Source of the DNA: Diphasiastrum complanatum
Taxonomy: Eukaryota; Streptophyta; Lycopodiopsida; Lycopodiales; Lycopodiaceae
Assembly (NCBI GenBank): GCA_029204225.1
Contig: CM055093.1
Coordinates: 46,114,338-46,178,337, forward strand
Length of the DNA stretch: 64,000 nucleotides
Direction: 5' to 3'
This document shows positions 40,913 to 52,919 of the stretch, piece by piece. How positions within the stretch are numbered: position 1 is the first letter of the stretch; each line of letters starts with the position of its first letter. A program made the position numbers and the translations under genes. The notes under the pieces were generated by a model, which searched no databases, was not told the origin of the DNA, and saw nothing but the letters and a program-made list of their open reading frames with translations.

Positions 40913-42619
40913 GTAAGTCGGTCTTTCTTGCCATTATTTCTGTGAAGACTGGCAGTGTTGATAGTTTAAGATCTACTTGATTGTGAAGTTTATTTCTATG
41001 AGATAAAATGCTTTTTTAAATTGAGAGTGCAATGTTCTTGCTTCAAAAGGTGATGCTTAATTTCTTCAAATTACTCCCACTATGAATTGGATCAGCAACC
41101 AATAAATACCTAAACTCAGCTCCTATGTTCAGTCTATAATGATTTTCTATGAAATAGAAATGAAACTTGTAAATATATTTGTCACTTCGATCTTTCACTG
41201 AGTTCAGTAAAGTTAGAGACTGCAGAAGCTATTCCATCAGAGTATCTTGGGGATCCGTAAATGTTTATAAGAGAGCATGTTGTTGAAGATTTCAGAACAT
41301 CAATAGTAGCACGTGCTTGAACTCTTTGATGGTAATGGCTCAGGAGTATCTTCGTGAGGATAATGTTGTTCATTTGCGTGCCTACCAAAGCACTCTTTTC
41401 TCAGGTTTGGTCTGGGACCTGGGTCACTGCGTGTGCTTCTTGCCTCCAAAACCTTACCTCTATCATTGTTGATCCCAATACTAAGTTAACGCTCTTGATC
41501 AGCACCTGCAACTAAGTTTCAGTCTTTGCTGCAGTCACTTTTTGCTCACCAGCAGCTCCATGGAGGAAAGTAATGACCAAAAAAACAATGATAATGGACT
41601 GGGTGCTTGCACGAGACAATTTCTAATGGTTATGGAGGTCAATGCAGTTCACCTATGTGAAATTTCAGGAAACATTAAATATGTGGCTAGAGGAGAAGTA
41701 GTGCAGTCAATGATTCATGTCTCATGTACCCTCATGAATAGGACATCTTTCCTATTGTGCCAAATATGTTGTTACCTGTTTTCTGTTCCTTGACATGAAG
41801 AATACCAGCTGGGAGATAAGGAAAAAGCTTGTGATCATCCGTGGAATCTGTGGCCAGATCCTCATATGCTCAAGTACTGACATGTAGAAGGCTAGCCTGG
41901 AAAACATCACATGCTCATGTAGTAGCTGGTAGCTAAATACAGTAAGTGATCAGGCTGATCTTCTATGCTATACAGGAAGGTCCATAATATGTGGGGACCT
42001 ATTGCTCTATCTGAGACTGGCCATATACAGACTTATGCCTTGCAAACTGAAGCTGCAAATACCCTTTCTGTGCCTCTTCTATTTTCACGTACAACCTCTG
42101 TCTATCCATTGCTTCCTTATATATTGCTGTTCTATATGCTTTGCATAATCCTGCATCTTCACACAAGTATGTTTCTCGCATCAATTAAGCATGAAATTAA
42201 AGTGACTTGTATATCATCTGGTAATAACGAAAATCTTGGTAATGGGGGTGTAGCAGAATTAGTCGTGCAAAATATCTGTTTTTAGCTTAGCTAGTTCAGT
42301 TAAAAATGTCCACAATTCGTGGATCAGTGCATGGGATGTAACCTCAATAGTTAACAGTTGGTGGCCCAAGAGGGGCAACCAAGCCTATGTACATTGTGAC
42401 ACCTGATAGATAAGAAATGGGAATACATAGCCTAGTCTTATGGTACCTGTATGAGTGTGGCTTATTTTGGATTTTGCTTACAGCTACCATCATTTTGATG
42501 ATTGCCCAGCTTAAATTTTTTCCAAAGTCTTGAAGCTATATCCAGTGGTAGTTTGTGGCAAGGGGCTTCGAGACTTTTGTCATTCTTGTATAATGTTATC
42601 ATTTGTGTCATTACTTAAG

Positions 42620-42740
42620 TCTTTTTACTCCACGATCCGCTGCAAAAACGTTCCGGATCGTGCGATCCGGAACGTCAGCGATCCGTGACCCGGATCGCAA
42701 CTTTTTTTTTTTTTTTTTGGGGAAAAAGTAGTAATGGCCA
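42620..42740. repeat. Palindromic mini-repeat (GGATCGTGCGATCC type) with T-run
   Basis: Nested palindromes around GTTCCGGATCG and GCGATCCGGAACG, about 42,650-42,685, are followed by GATCCGTGACCCGGATC and a run of ~18 T. A second T-run lies at 42,742-42,759. The set resembles the left half of a short repeat whose right half could be 43,410-43,475. Confidence 0.5.
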
Positions 42741-42930
42741 ATTTTTTTTTTTTTTTTTTGAGTTTAATACTTAATCAGTTTTGAATGGTGTTCTGATGCC
42801 AATGGTTTGCAGATCTACTGATTCCATTTCTGTTAGAAAATGATAGAAAGAGTTAGAAGGAGCCTTCCTTAGATTGGCAGGAATTGTATACTTCTTTTGG
42901 AATAGCTGAAACAGGGGGTTCGGGGGGCGG

Positions 42931-42950
42931 TTTAGGGTTTAGGGTTTAGG
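42931..42950 (+). repeat. Short telomere-like run (TTTAGGG, about three units)
   Basis: Two full TTTAGGG units plus six bases of a third lie just after GGGGGTTCGGGGGGCGG. TTTAGGG is the plant telomere motif. Three units can arise by chance in a G-rich context, so this is at most an interstitial scrap. Confidence 0.6.
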
Positions 42951-43059
42951 TTGACAGTACCATAACTTGAAAACTTTATGACTTTTGATTACGTAGTTCA
43001 ATGAAATGTAAAGTCTAATGAGAATGAGAAAAAGAATTAGCTATAAATTTCCAAGAATT

Positions 43060-43135
43060 AGCCCCCCGAGAAACAGGGGGTCCGGGGGGCGGTAGCCCCC
43101 CGGTGGGGGATTTGGGGGGCAACGCCCCCCGACGG
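43060..43135. repeat. GC-rich inverted-repeat block in AT-rich DNA
   Basis: Runs of G and C alternate (GGGGGGCGGTAGCCCCCC, then GGGGGGCAACGCCCCCC), so several hairpins can form. A shorter related block, ACAGGGGGTTCGGGGGGCGG, occurs at 42,911-42,930, so the unit is present twice about 150 bases apart. Confidence 0.65.
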
Positions 43136-43394
43136 TAAGGCCTCTTCATGATTTGGCCTTCCAACTCCCTGAGTGAAAACACTTTTTGGTGTTTCGCACC
43201 CGAAACAGTCGGCAGACTACATAGTCCAAATTTCTGAAACCATATGAAAATGCACCAGTTTTCTTAAACCATCTACTGATGTCCAGATTTCTAATCAACG
43301 TAGCCTGCAGCCATCTGAAACCAAGCAACAGATCTGCATAACAATTGCTTTTTTGATATCCTTTCACATGATACCCATATTGGCAACTATACAA

Positions 43395-43475
43395 AAAAAA
43401 AAAAAAAAAATTTGCGTTCCGGGAAACCCTAATGGGAAATCCCGGATCGCGTTCCGGAATGCGGACTGCAACCTT
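43395..43475. repeat. Palindromic mini-repeat, right-half type (TTCCGGGAAACCC ... GTTCCGGAATGCG)
   Basis: A poly-A run is followed by TTCCGGGAAACCCTAATGGG, then a CCCGGATCGCGTTCCGG-type palindrome and GCAACCTTG. The same order (A-run, TTCCGGGAAACCTTAATGGG, ATCGTGTTCCAGAACGTGC, AACCTTGG) recurs at 49,785-49,865, so it is a dispersed repeat. Confidence 0.6.
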
Positions 43476-43906
43476 GTTCCTATCTGCAATAACATATGTG
43501 CTTTTTGCTCTGAGTTGTCAGGGAACTATTCAACATCAGTTATCTGGAGTCTCAACGATCTTTTGTTGTCAATTACCCATTCAAAAAGCTTCAAAACTAG
43601 ATTTATCTTTGACATTGTCCTGTAGCAAGAAATTATACAGAAAATGGAAGATTTTGAAACTGGGAAGTTCAATTGTGGTTTGCACTGTAGTAAACTGGTA
43701 CCCTGCAAGATTTTTTAGTGGAAGATATTAACATATAGTGAGACGTTCTTTATATTATATTCTCAGTGTAGTTGCACAATCGCTTCAGACTTCAGTTAGT
43801 TATTATGGAGAGAAAAATCTGTGCGCTTCTATGGCTAGAGGCAGTGAAAGGTTTAAATGTATTCTCATTCTCTTTTTCAAGCTTATCATCACATTGTGCA
43901 TATCAG

Positions 43907-44012
43907 GATGTTTTCAATCAATGAGGAAATAAGCACTGGAGTTGGTGAAGTTGTTGGGGATGAAGGTGCCCAATTAACGAAGCTTCCAGAAAAATCTTTC
44001 TGGGCGAAATAT
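43907..44012 (+). other. Candidate exon, product unknown
   Basis: An acceptor-like TATCAG is followed by 106 bases: one base plus 35 open codons starting MFSINEEISTGVGEVVGDEG and ending with LPEKSFWAKY, then donor GTAAGC at 44013. The phase matches the 40,854 exon. The FW-x-x-Y ending is reminiscent of BSD-domain ends, but this is too short to assign. Confidence 0.3.
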
Positions 44013-44391
44013 GTAAGCAAACTGGAGCTTGGATGCTTAAAGTTGGTGTTGTGCCATGTGTTTTACAAATCAGTGATACATTAGGAACTATTTTATTTTT
44101 TAGAAGTGAAGTCTGTGCTATTATCAATATGCTCATGAGAAAAACATGAGTCGTAGTTTCAGCTAGGAGATGTCATTACCAAACTTGAGATGCAAGGGAT
44201 GTGCTTGCTTTCCATCTAGTTGAATTTATCCTTGATATAGCTGCTGTTTGAGTTTGATTGTTTCAGATGAAGCTAAAATTTCTTGGAAAGTTTGTGTGAG
44301 CACTTGCCCTTCTGTGATGGCCATTATACGCAAAAGCTTTTTTCTTACATGTTTAAACTCGATGCTGTTTGCTATATTCACCTCTTAACAG

Positions 44392-44447
44392 TACAAGGGA
44401 TAATTTCATTGTAGTGAATACAAAGTCTGATGGTCTTGAAGAGTCAG
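44392..44447 (+). other. Candidate exon, product unknown
   Basis: An acceptor-like TTAACAG precedes 56 bases, open as TRDNFIVVNTKSDGLEES with one base over at each side, before donor GTAACT at 44448. It does not join in frame directly to the 43907-44012 exon, so another exon would be needed between them or this one is spurious. Confidence 0.22.
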
Positions 44448-44449
44448 GT

Positions 44450-45110
44450 AACTTTTGCAAAATACGTGCAAAAAACCAAATCCTTCTCTTGTAATCAAGT
44501 ACTGTAACTATAGGCAAAATAAGTAAAGTGCTGCTTGATCAAAAAAGAGTTTGATAGTTTGCAGGAAATGAGAACTGAATATTTCCTGAGCCTTCAAAGC
44601 TCAATAGTTTTTTAACTACAACACAACACGAATGTCAAAACAACTAATCAGAATATGTTTTCTAAGCTCTTTCAGAAAAGATCAAAATACTTTTTGGAAA
44701 AACGTTGCATACATGCCCATTCCGTATGCTATGGTACTATGCCTTTCAGTATGTATTTGTGTTACTAATGGGGCAATTGTATCAATAAGTTACAAAATAT
44801 GTGCAATTACTTGTTCAGGAAATTGCCCAAATGAGAGTCGAAAGATAATGCAGCAAGGCTCTTCTTGGATATGCATGTTAGGACAGAATAGTGTACAACT
44901 TCAGACTCTTTTAGTTTATGTCCTCGTTTCACTAGAAAGGGTACATGGAGTTAGACATGGATTAAATTTGTACCTTAGTTATAGTCTAAATAGCAGAAAT
45001 AATGAAAGGAAATGCCAAAATATCAAAATAAGCTGAAAGAATTGTAAATGTGCTGAACAAGTGAATGAATATAGGACAATGCTGATATGAAATCTAACGT
45101 ATTGTAGTCC
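44450..45110. other. Unassigned AT-rich region
   Basis: The frame 44632-45036 (134 residues, cysteine-rich) has no recognisable motif and no supporting context. Confidence 0.4.
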
Positions 45111-45118
45111 TAGTTAAG

Positions 45119-45715
45119 CTACTCTCGATCAATAAATTCCTCCATTGAAGAGGCACCATGCCTATTTATAGTTGCTAGAGGGTGCACAAGTAGGTTTAAG
45201 GCAGCGGCCACCCAATAGGGACTGTGTGGTACCAAACGACTGAAAAAATGAACAAATGCCCCCAAGTGTGGCAACCTCATGAAAATAAACTGCGGTGGCG
45301 GAGGAAGGCTAGCGACAATCACGTGCCATATGATCAGAACTTTTATAGTTGAAACATAAACGCTTCTTACAGATCTCAAACATCTCAATAGGTGAGTAGT
45401 GACTAGTAAAACGAGGGTGAGGAGAAACAGAAGGGTCTAGGAGAAAAAGGGGAAGGAGAAGAACTGACAAGGATAGGACTAATTGAAGAAGTAGAAGAAA
45501 GAACAGGACGTGTGAAGGATTAAGGTGGACGTGAAAAAGAAGATGACACGGAAAATACCAATGCTGCAAAGCAGTGATGAGGGAGATGACATGAGAGAGT
45601 GTGGGTGGAAAAAAAGAAGAAACGTCATACCTGAGCGCTCCTTGTAAGCTTGCAACATAGCGGGAAATGAGCTTCAATGTAGAAATACCGAGGAACATAA
45701 AGTTGTTTGAACTGC
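45119..45715 (-). pseudogene. Ty3 Gag C-terminal remnant with damaged zinc knuckle
   Basis: The - strand frame ending at 45309 closes with LCFNYKSSDHMARDCR, a Gag knuckle in which the second cysteine of C-x2-C-x4-H-x4-C is tyrosine. Downstream on - the other frame reads PPPPQFIFMRLPHLGAFV, the kind of sequence that follows the knuckle. Upstream, serine/valine-rich sequence may be a shifted gag linker. An LTR-like segment lies farther upstream (45,900-46,140). Confidence 0.6.
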
Positions 45716-45771
45716 GGTTCGAATCGTTCGAACCGTTGGACCCGGTTCGAACCGAAAAAAACCAAAAAAAG

Positions 45772-45817
<46 letters not shown>

Positions 45818-45841
45818 CGGGTTCGAATTGGTTTGAACCGG
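45716..45841. repeat. Palindromic mini-repeat with (TA)n core
   Basis: It runs CGGTTCGAA-TCG-TTCGAACCG, then CGGTTCGAACCG (a perfect 12-bp palindrome), an A-rich spacer, ~40 bases of TA (45,774-45,815), and CCGGGTTCGAATTGG with TTTGAACCGG. Palindromes on both sides of a simple-repeat core resemble the arrangement at 42,620-43,475. Confidence 0.6.
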
Positions 45842-45899
45842 AAGACAAGATGTAGGCTAATTGATCGATCTCCCTCGAAGATTGGTTAACTAGCATCAC

Positions 45900-46140
45900 A
45901 TGCCATCATAAGACGATAGGTTCTTCTACGATGAGCCCCAATAATACCAATCAATAATCTGTTGAATGAATGTACAAGTGCCCTATATATACCCCACTAA
46001 TGTAGGAATTCAAAAATGAAGGGATGGAAAGAATATAGAGGGAAAATAGTGCTCCCTCCTAAGGGCTTCCACTCCAGTATGACTAAATAAATGAAGGCAC
46101 TTGGCCAAATGTTAGAAATAATGCCGAAGGGCAGTCATAA
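45900..46140 (-). repeat. LTR-like fragment related to 3672-4085
   Basis: It shares with the - strand Ty3 LTR at 3.7-4.1 kb the order CCCTATATATACCCC (TATA-like), GAGGGAAAATAGTGCTCCCTC, GGCTTCCACTC and AGTATGACCAAATAA-like words. The match is diverged. It belongs with the gag remnant at 45.1-45.7 kb. Confidence 0.6.
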
Positions 46141-49100
46141 GCATAAAAAAGGCTTTGGTGAATAATATAAAATGCGTAACCTGCAGAATATATGCAGAGT
46201 ATCCCAGTAAGCCTGTAGTTTGTAGTCCATAACTATAATCTAACCTTAGAAGCCCGTTCTGAGCCAAAAGAGTCGGAACGTACTGGGTCGGAACGAGTTT
46301 ATTTACAATCTAGAAAAAATAAACATAATACCCTGCTGGCCCACGACTTCACCTTTTCACAACAGCGAGCAGGGAAAGTGCACCTACACGCAGTTTGATG
46401 AGAATGTTGAACAACATGCTGCAATGTCTCTTTCCTTCTGCGTTAAATGCGGGATTCATACTTTTTTCCATGGATCTGTTTCCAATAGATGAGGGGAGAT
46501 CAGTTTTTCATATGCACAGAATTGGAGATATGGTGTTAGTTGGTATGCTCCCAACAACCAATGGCTGGATTCTCATGAACGCAGGAGTCTTTTACGACAG
46601 TTATTGCATTAAAAGATATTGCCATTTCATGTTTGCAATGCAATCTCACTCCGCCATCTTACCAATTTGCCATCCTCAGTATATGCTCTTATATGTCCGC
46701 AAGTGATAATTAATGGATTAAGTATTGAAGTGTAGTAATCCTTTGTATAAAAAATACATTTTTTTTTTCAAGGGCCCGTTCCGGAACGCGTTCTCCTTTG
46801 TATAAAAAATACGTTTCTTTTTTCAAGGGCCCGTTCCGGAACGGGCAACTGAGAATCTAACTATCCATCTTTTTTCACCCATTCACTCTTCTATCCCCTC
46901 TATTAAGCTCCTAATGTCTAAGAACTTCTAACTTTTTTTTCACCTTCAAAGTTCAAACTTCACTGCCTAAACTACCTCTCATCATTCACACTCTCCCTGG
47001 TAAATCCACAATTCAAGGTCTCTCTCCCCATCAATCATGATTCTCTCCCCTAAATCCACACTTTCCAAGTCCCTGAAGGGCAAAGGTGCGCTTCTCTCTC
47101 GGGCATGAACCTCAAATGAACCGTGAATAGGGCCCTCGCTGGAAAAATCCCTAGAACCTATTCGGGTTTCTAGCCAATTCGAATCTGCCAATTCTGATTC
47201 GGTTCAAAATCGCTGAATCTTTGCCTTTGAATTGGCAATTCATGCAACGTTAGGATGAGGATAGTGCCATCCTTGGTGTGTATCTGCCAGTGCTAGACTC
47301 CATGTCCCAAAAGATATAATTCTTTGCAAGTAGATGATCAATCTGAAGATGGGCCTCCACCTGGATGGGAGGTCTAGAGAGAGACTGAGTATAGATTAGG
47401 GATCGAAATCTATATAGAAAGAGAGTGAGTGTAGAGATTAGGGAATAAAATCTATATAGGAAAGGATTTATAATTTGATAGCTATCATAAACATATCTGC
47501 TAATGATTGATAGAGATTAGGGTTTTGAATTCATATAGGTGGTGTCATTAGTCTGATTATTAACATCAATACAAAATTTATCCAATATAAATATTATTTA
47601 TAGTAGGGCTCAAAAGCGCCACTTGATGTGATATCTCTATGATAAATTTTTTCCAGATTAGAGTTTATATCATTAACTCTAATCTACATTGAATTCAAGT
47701 TGGTCGTTTTTGTGTTCCATATGTACAAATGGGTACACCAGGCATCTTTGATGTACACTTGATTAAAAATCTCCAACCTAGAAGTTGAGAACTAAGAAAG
47801 GACTGCCACAGGCCCTCTATAGCAACCTGACTTACAAATAAACCACAAAATAAATGAAACTTTTTTGGGCAAAGAACAATATAACATAGAATACTAGCTC
47901 TCCACCCATTTATAAACACAGTCATCCATGCATATCTCACCATTGGACATCATTGCATGAATAGAGAGGCACATAATCAGGCATAAATGGATTTACATTG
48001 TTCATGTTTTGCAATCCAAAATCCAATGCTATCACTGTAGAAGAAGTAAACAATCAAGCTCCATACGCCTCACCATGGATCATTTTTGTACTCAAAGGGC
48101 AATGGAACTCATGTCTCCATCCTAGATCACTGCTGGTCAACTGTCTTTTTCAAGCTAGCTGCTGGCTACAAACACATCAAAAGCTAGTACATTACTACAG
48201 AAAGTTTTGCAGTTTGGGTTTCACTCTGTAAGACTTCACCACAAACTTTTTGTCCATCTCAATGACGATGAGATTTACATCCATTATGGCTTTTTCTCTG
48301 TGGCATGCAGTGGATGTATATTGTCCCAATGGGGCTCATTGTTCTCAATGCCATCACACAAGTGGCTAATGTGCAAGATGAACAAAATCCTGGACAGGCC
48401 AGTGGCCAAGGTGCTGGGCAGGCGACAGCACAGCGAATCGCAGGGGGGCCTCGCAGAAGGTGATTTGACTCTCATTAATTACTCGTCAGTGCAGCAGTTG
48501 CTCATCGTCTGCTTGGCTACTTTCTTGGTACAGAGCATGCGGTGCCCTTTACAACAGACATCATTGATACTAGCGTGCCTTCAGATCGCTTTTGTGGATT
48601 AATTGCTTTCTCATTTCCCTGTTTCGTTTTGAAAACAAGATTTTTAAATGTTTTCTTTCAACTCCTGCGGGTTATTAAATCAATCGTTCATGGCTCAGGA
48701 CCAAATTACTCTCAAAGCAGAGTTGAGATAGTTGCATTGTAGTCTTGATGCTTTCAATTGGTAGAGTTGCTTTTTAACATTTGATGCTGTATCCTAGTGG
48801 TCTGCACCATTGTAAGCTAGAATGCAACACTGACTCCTACATCATGTATCACCAACGTTGTGGTATCTATGCCTCGTTGTAATTTTTCTGAAACTATAAA
48901 TGTGAGATCTTGACAAGAGCTCAAGAGTTCAATTATTAAGATGTTGCTTTATAGGGGTCAAAAGCAGTGCATAAACCAAGTAGGAACTTGTGTTTTGGGT
49001 TGGTCTCATGAAAGCCCATGTTGGCCGTTAGTAGTGTTCAAGCTCTGAATTATTAAGGAGATTTTGAAATTCTGTATGTTTTTCCATCTAGCTGTTACCT

Positions 49101-49600
49101 CCAGATGAACTTCTTATGGTGGTGACTCTATTCTCTTTCATCTGTAGCTTATGCTTCTGTTTTGTAAGGTGTGACATCTTGCAGCGCACATGGTTTGGCT
49201 GATAACTAAGCATCAGTACCAACCTTTCTAGAGTCTTTCTCCTTCAAAGTCTTATGCTCAAGAGCAAGCTTTTTGTTTGTTTTGAACTAGCATTTGAAAA
49301 TAATCGCATCTTCTAAACCAGGGCAAAGTCTTTGAGCCGTTGTTTCAGTATAGCTTCTGCTTCTGTTTACATGATTCTTTTGTTTTTCTTTCTGAAGCAC
49401 ATTAAGCTTGAAATTTTTTGCTGTGTCTGTGCACATGCATCCTAGTATGCTAAATTTAATGATGCTTGAGCAGGGATACTAAAGGCACGTTTACCACCAG
49501 TCAATGTATCAGCCGTAATTTGATATTGTTGTTGAGTCATGGTTGATAGAGCAGTGCAAAATGCTCATTGATTGTTCTTCTGAATTCACATGACTACCCT
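46141..49600. other. Unassigned region with two palindromic mini-repeat sites
   Basis: No supported gene was found. GGGCCCGTTCCGGAACG occurs twice within 60 bases (46,774-46,850), each preceded by GTATAAAAAATAC and a T-run, so it is a short tandem duplication. Near 47,160-47,250 several GATTCGAATC-like words recur. The frames 46395-46706 and 48207-48602 show no motif and are not called. Confidence 0.45.
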
Positions 49601-49609
49601 TTTAAAGGC

Positions 49610-49865
49610 TGTCCAGAACACTCGTTCTGGATCGCTTTTTCCTAAAATTTTGTTTTCATAAAAGCTCAAAAATAAAAAAACAATAGTAGCCTAAAAAAAC
49701 CCTTAATAGTAGCAGAAACTTGAAAGAAATCTGCAGACTGTCTAAACAATTTCACACACCAACAATTCTTTTTTCTTGTGAAAACAAAAAAAATTTAAGT
49801 GCACATTCCGGGAAACCTTAATGGGATTTCCCAGATCGTGTTCCAGAACGTGCAACCTTGGATCA
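49610..49865. repeat. Palindromic mini-repeat, possibly complete (about 255 bp)
   Basis: The left side has GTCCAGAACACTCGTTCTGGATCG. The interior is AT-rich with AATAGTAGC repeated. The right side is TTCCGGGAAACCTTAATGGG followed by GATCGTGTTCCAGAACGTGC. The ends can pair through CCAGAAC/GTTCTGG. It shares its right end with 43,395-43,475. Confidence 0.5.
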
Positions 49866-52800
49866 ATCCATATATAATCAACTACATTTAACCGCTTAGT
49901 ATCTGTTTTGGCCTATCCAAAAGATTCTCATATTTATGCTGTAATAATATCTGCCCTTTATGGTTATTTGCCATTAAATTATGTGAATTTGTGGTAGCTG
50001 CATAAACAGAATTGTACATTACAGCTATTTCAGCATTCCAGTTTACAATCAGTTCCTTTTATTAGTGGGGATTCATCAGCTAATGTCCCTTGGATGGTTA
50101 GGAATGTATGTGATTTGCATCTTCAGGGAACTCAATCAGATGACTTTGTATGAGGCATGGATTTTCTATGTAGTGTAAAGCCCACGACACAAGAATTGAC
50201 ATGTCTATTGCTAGATGGCTGAATTTCTTTTAGTAAATCCTCCATTAGTACTTTTACCAAAATACCTATGTGTCCAACCTTTGAAATTGTATTTACCTTA
50301 AGTGAATTTTTGTAAGAGATTTTGAAACTCTTAACTCTTTGTATGAATGACTAGGACATTATTCCTTTCTTTAAGTGCTGGAACATAAGTCTTGTAGGAA
50401 TGCCTGATCTAGTATGTTGGAGATATACTGACAACATTCTTGATAACATCCATCCATTCATTCAAAGAGTTCGCATTCATTTCTGACAACGTCATGACTT
50501 GGCATGAGTATTCAAAGAGTTGACACATCAGCAAATACTTTGGCTACTTGCAGTGCAGTGATTAGCCATGCAATAACAAGTCACACTCACAATGTACTCA
50601 CTAATGTGATATATGTGTAGGGACGCATTAATTAATTCATCTCTTACTTGGTTTATTCTCATTGCATTAACAAAACATTACATAGTTCTCTTGACAAGCA
50701 AGATTGAACTCTTTGAAGCTTTTATTCATATTCCAAAGGTTACGTATAGCTGAAAAGTAAATATAGTATTAAAAAAAGCACTATAAAGCATAACCACTTT
50801 CAAGACGTCCAGTTGAGACATGTCACCATTTTATAACACAATTGCACGAGCTATTACAGTGGAAAAAACAGGTGTCATAGCTGAGCGTCAGTTGTTATCC
50901 ATGTCCAAAAGAAGCTATACTAATAGCATAAATAGCGTTTATAAATCATAGTCTAGTCTTCCCAAACAATGTAAAGTTACTTAAACTAATATTACCGTAT
51001 CAGGACTCATGCCATGTTGATCAGTTTGTGGGCAGTTGATCCATATCATTCCATATTGTATTAAACAAAGTATGAAAATAATCGTATATATTTCAGCTAA
51101 CTAAAAGGCTTGGTGTGAACACATGTGCGTGTTAAGGCAAATCCATGTCATTCTAACCCATGTGAGCTAAGTTATTCAGAAAGGCAAGTCAGCACTACTG
51201 TCCATACTCTTGAGCATATTCATGCTTTCCAGTTGTATCTCACCAGAAGCCTAATGTGACACATATGTGGGTAGAGTTAAATATTGCCATGGTTGAATAG
51301 TGTGAATACGTAGTTATTAGGGCACGTTGAACGTTAACATCAACCCATGGTATATAGGATTTCGTTATGAATAGGTTTGGTTTATTGCTCATCAGGGATT
51401 TCCACGATTTTTACCAAGTATTAAGGCAGATCCGTGCCATTCTAATCCTTGTGTAAAAAACACGTATCTTAAGCATATCCATGTTGTCTAAGAACATTTT
51501 GTTGAAAACCCTAATTTTTGACCTGGTTACAAATGTTTAAAAACGATGTAAGATAGTATTTTTATGATTTGTCATAAGCATGTAATCTTGAATACGTTTC
51601 CGAGGTTTAAAAGTGTAATTGAATAGTAAAGTATATGCTAAACCATCTACAATCCTACAGTGTATAATAGAACTGTTATTTAAACGAATAAATTCTTTAT
51701 CACAAGGCATATATGCTACATCCATGGCTTATGCGTGAAATAAATTCATTAAAGATCCATACCTGAACGTATTATCTTGCGACGATGCCATGTTGTTCTC
51801 ACTAAATGTGTTTTCTTTAAGAAAAAGAGTCAATACATACAGCTCTTATTATGTGCAAGCATACTTCCGTATTTTAGTTAACATTGAATGTTCAGCCTCT
51901 TAAATCTAAGCAAGAGTATTGTTTACTAAAGCTTATCCTAGCTTTCAAGGTATTGTAAACTCACATACATGTTTTGACACTTTTCCATATATGGTTCAAT
52001 CTTGAAACAAAACGAATGAGGTAGTTTGTCGTATGTAAGAATCGGGCAAGAGTGTGGATCCTCACATAAGAATGCTACATAATAAAAGAGTAGATAAGCC
52101 ATTAATGCTATAGAAAGATAAAGTGTTGTATGTGAGAAAGACACTTCACTTTTATGGAAGGAACATAGAGTATTTTATACATGTGGTTGGCCGCTATCTA
52201 TTAGACAGCCAAGGTGCGCCATCAATAATGATGAAAAGACATTTTTTATTTCATACAAATGAAGCAAAATGGCATCATATGGTCCATCGCTGGACAATAG
52301 GTGTATTTTTAAGCAAAAGATGTTATATATGGTCTATCCTCCATCGTTGGACAAATAGTAGAAATTTTCATATTTTGATTTTCAGAAATGGATGTGCTTA
52401 ATTGTTGCATTACAAGTAAGAAAAGTAGCAATTCATTTTGCATAAGATGCCCACCAGGTTAACGAGCATCTACAACCGTATGTGTGTCCCCCTTAGAATA
52501 AGGATTACTCTCTCCACAATTTGTTGTGATAAATGTAGTCTAAACTGTGTCATATATATAGTAGTATGTCGTGAAGCTTCTTGGAAATTGGAATCAAGGC
52601 TTGAGAGAGAAGCAATAGCTCCTATCGATACGTTATGGCTAAGCTTAAAAAACTTCGTAGAGCACATAAAAAACAAGGAATAGTGGCAAGCCACAAGGGC
52701 TGCCATAGTGAAGGTACATAGTTTTCTATTGAGAATTGGTAAAGGAAAATTGTCTATGAAAGGTAAGTACATATTTTTGTATTAGTAAACAATAATTGGC

Positions 52801-52900
52801 TATGAAAGGTTGGAAGGTCTTCAAACACAAAAGAAGTGATGGGGTTATGGTTTGTATTTAAAGTAGTGCAGTGTGAATATAATGTAGGATTATGTAGGTG
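49866..52900. other. Unassigned AT-rich region
   Basis: No coding signal, repeat boundary or RNA gene could be supported. The frame 52123-52401 on + and others are short and motif-free. Confidence 0.4.
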
Positions 52901-52919
52901 TGATTTTTGGGGTTTTTTT

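Noticed and set aside
42931-42950. TTTAGGG repeats as evidence of a chromosome end
   Set aside because: Only about three units, flanked by unique-looking sequence; far too short for a telomere.
43907-44012. Assignment of the exon candidate to a BSD-domain protein
   Set aside because: Based only on an FW-x-x-Y ending; too short to support a family name.
45667-45899. Frames with Tyr-Ile repeats at 45.7-45.9 kb
   Set aside because: Translation of a TA dinucleotide run inside a palindromic repeat.
46395-46706. A 103-residue + strand frame
   Set aside because: No recognised domain, no splice context and no codon signal strong enough to call a gene.
48207-48602. A 131-residue + strand frame
   Set aside because: No motif and no context; may be chance.
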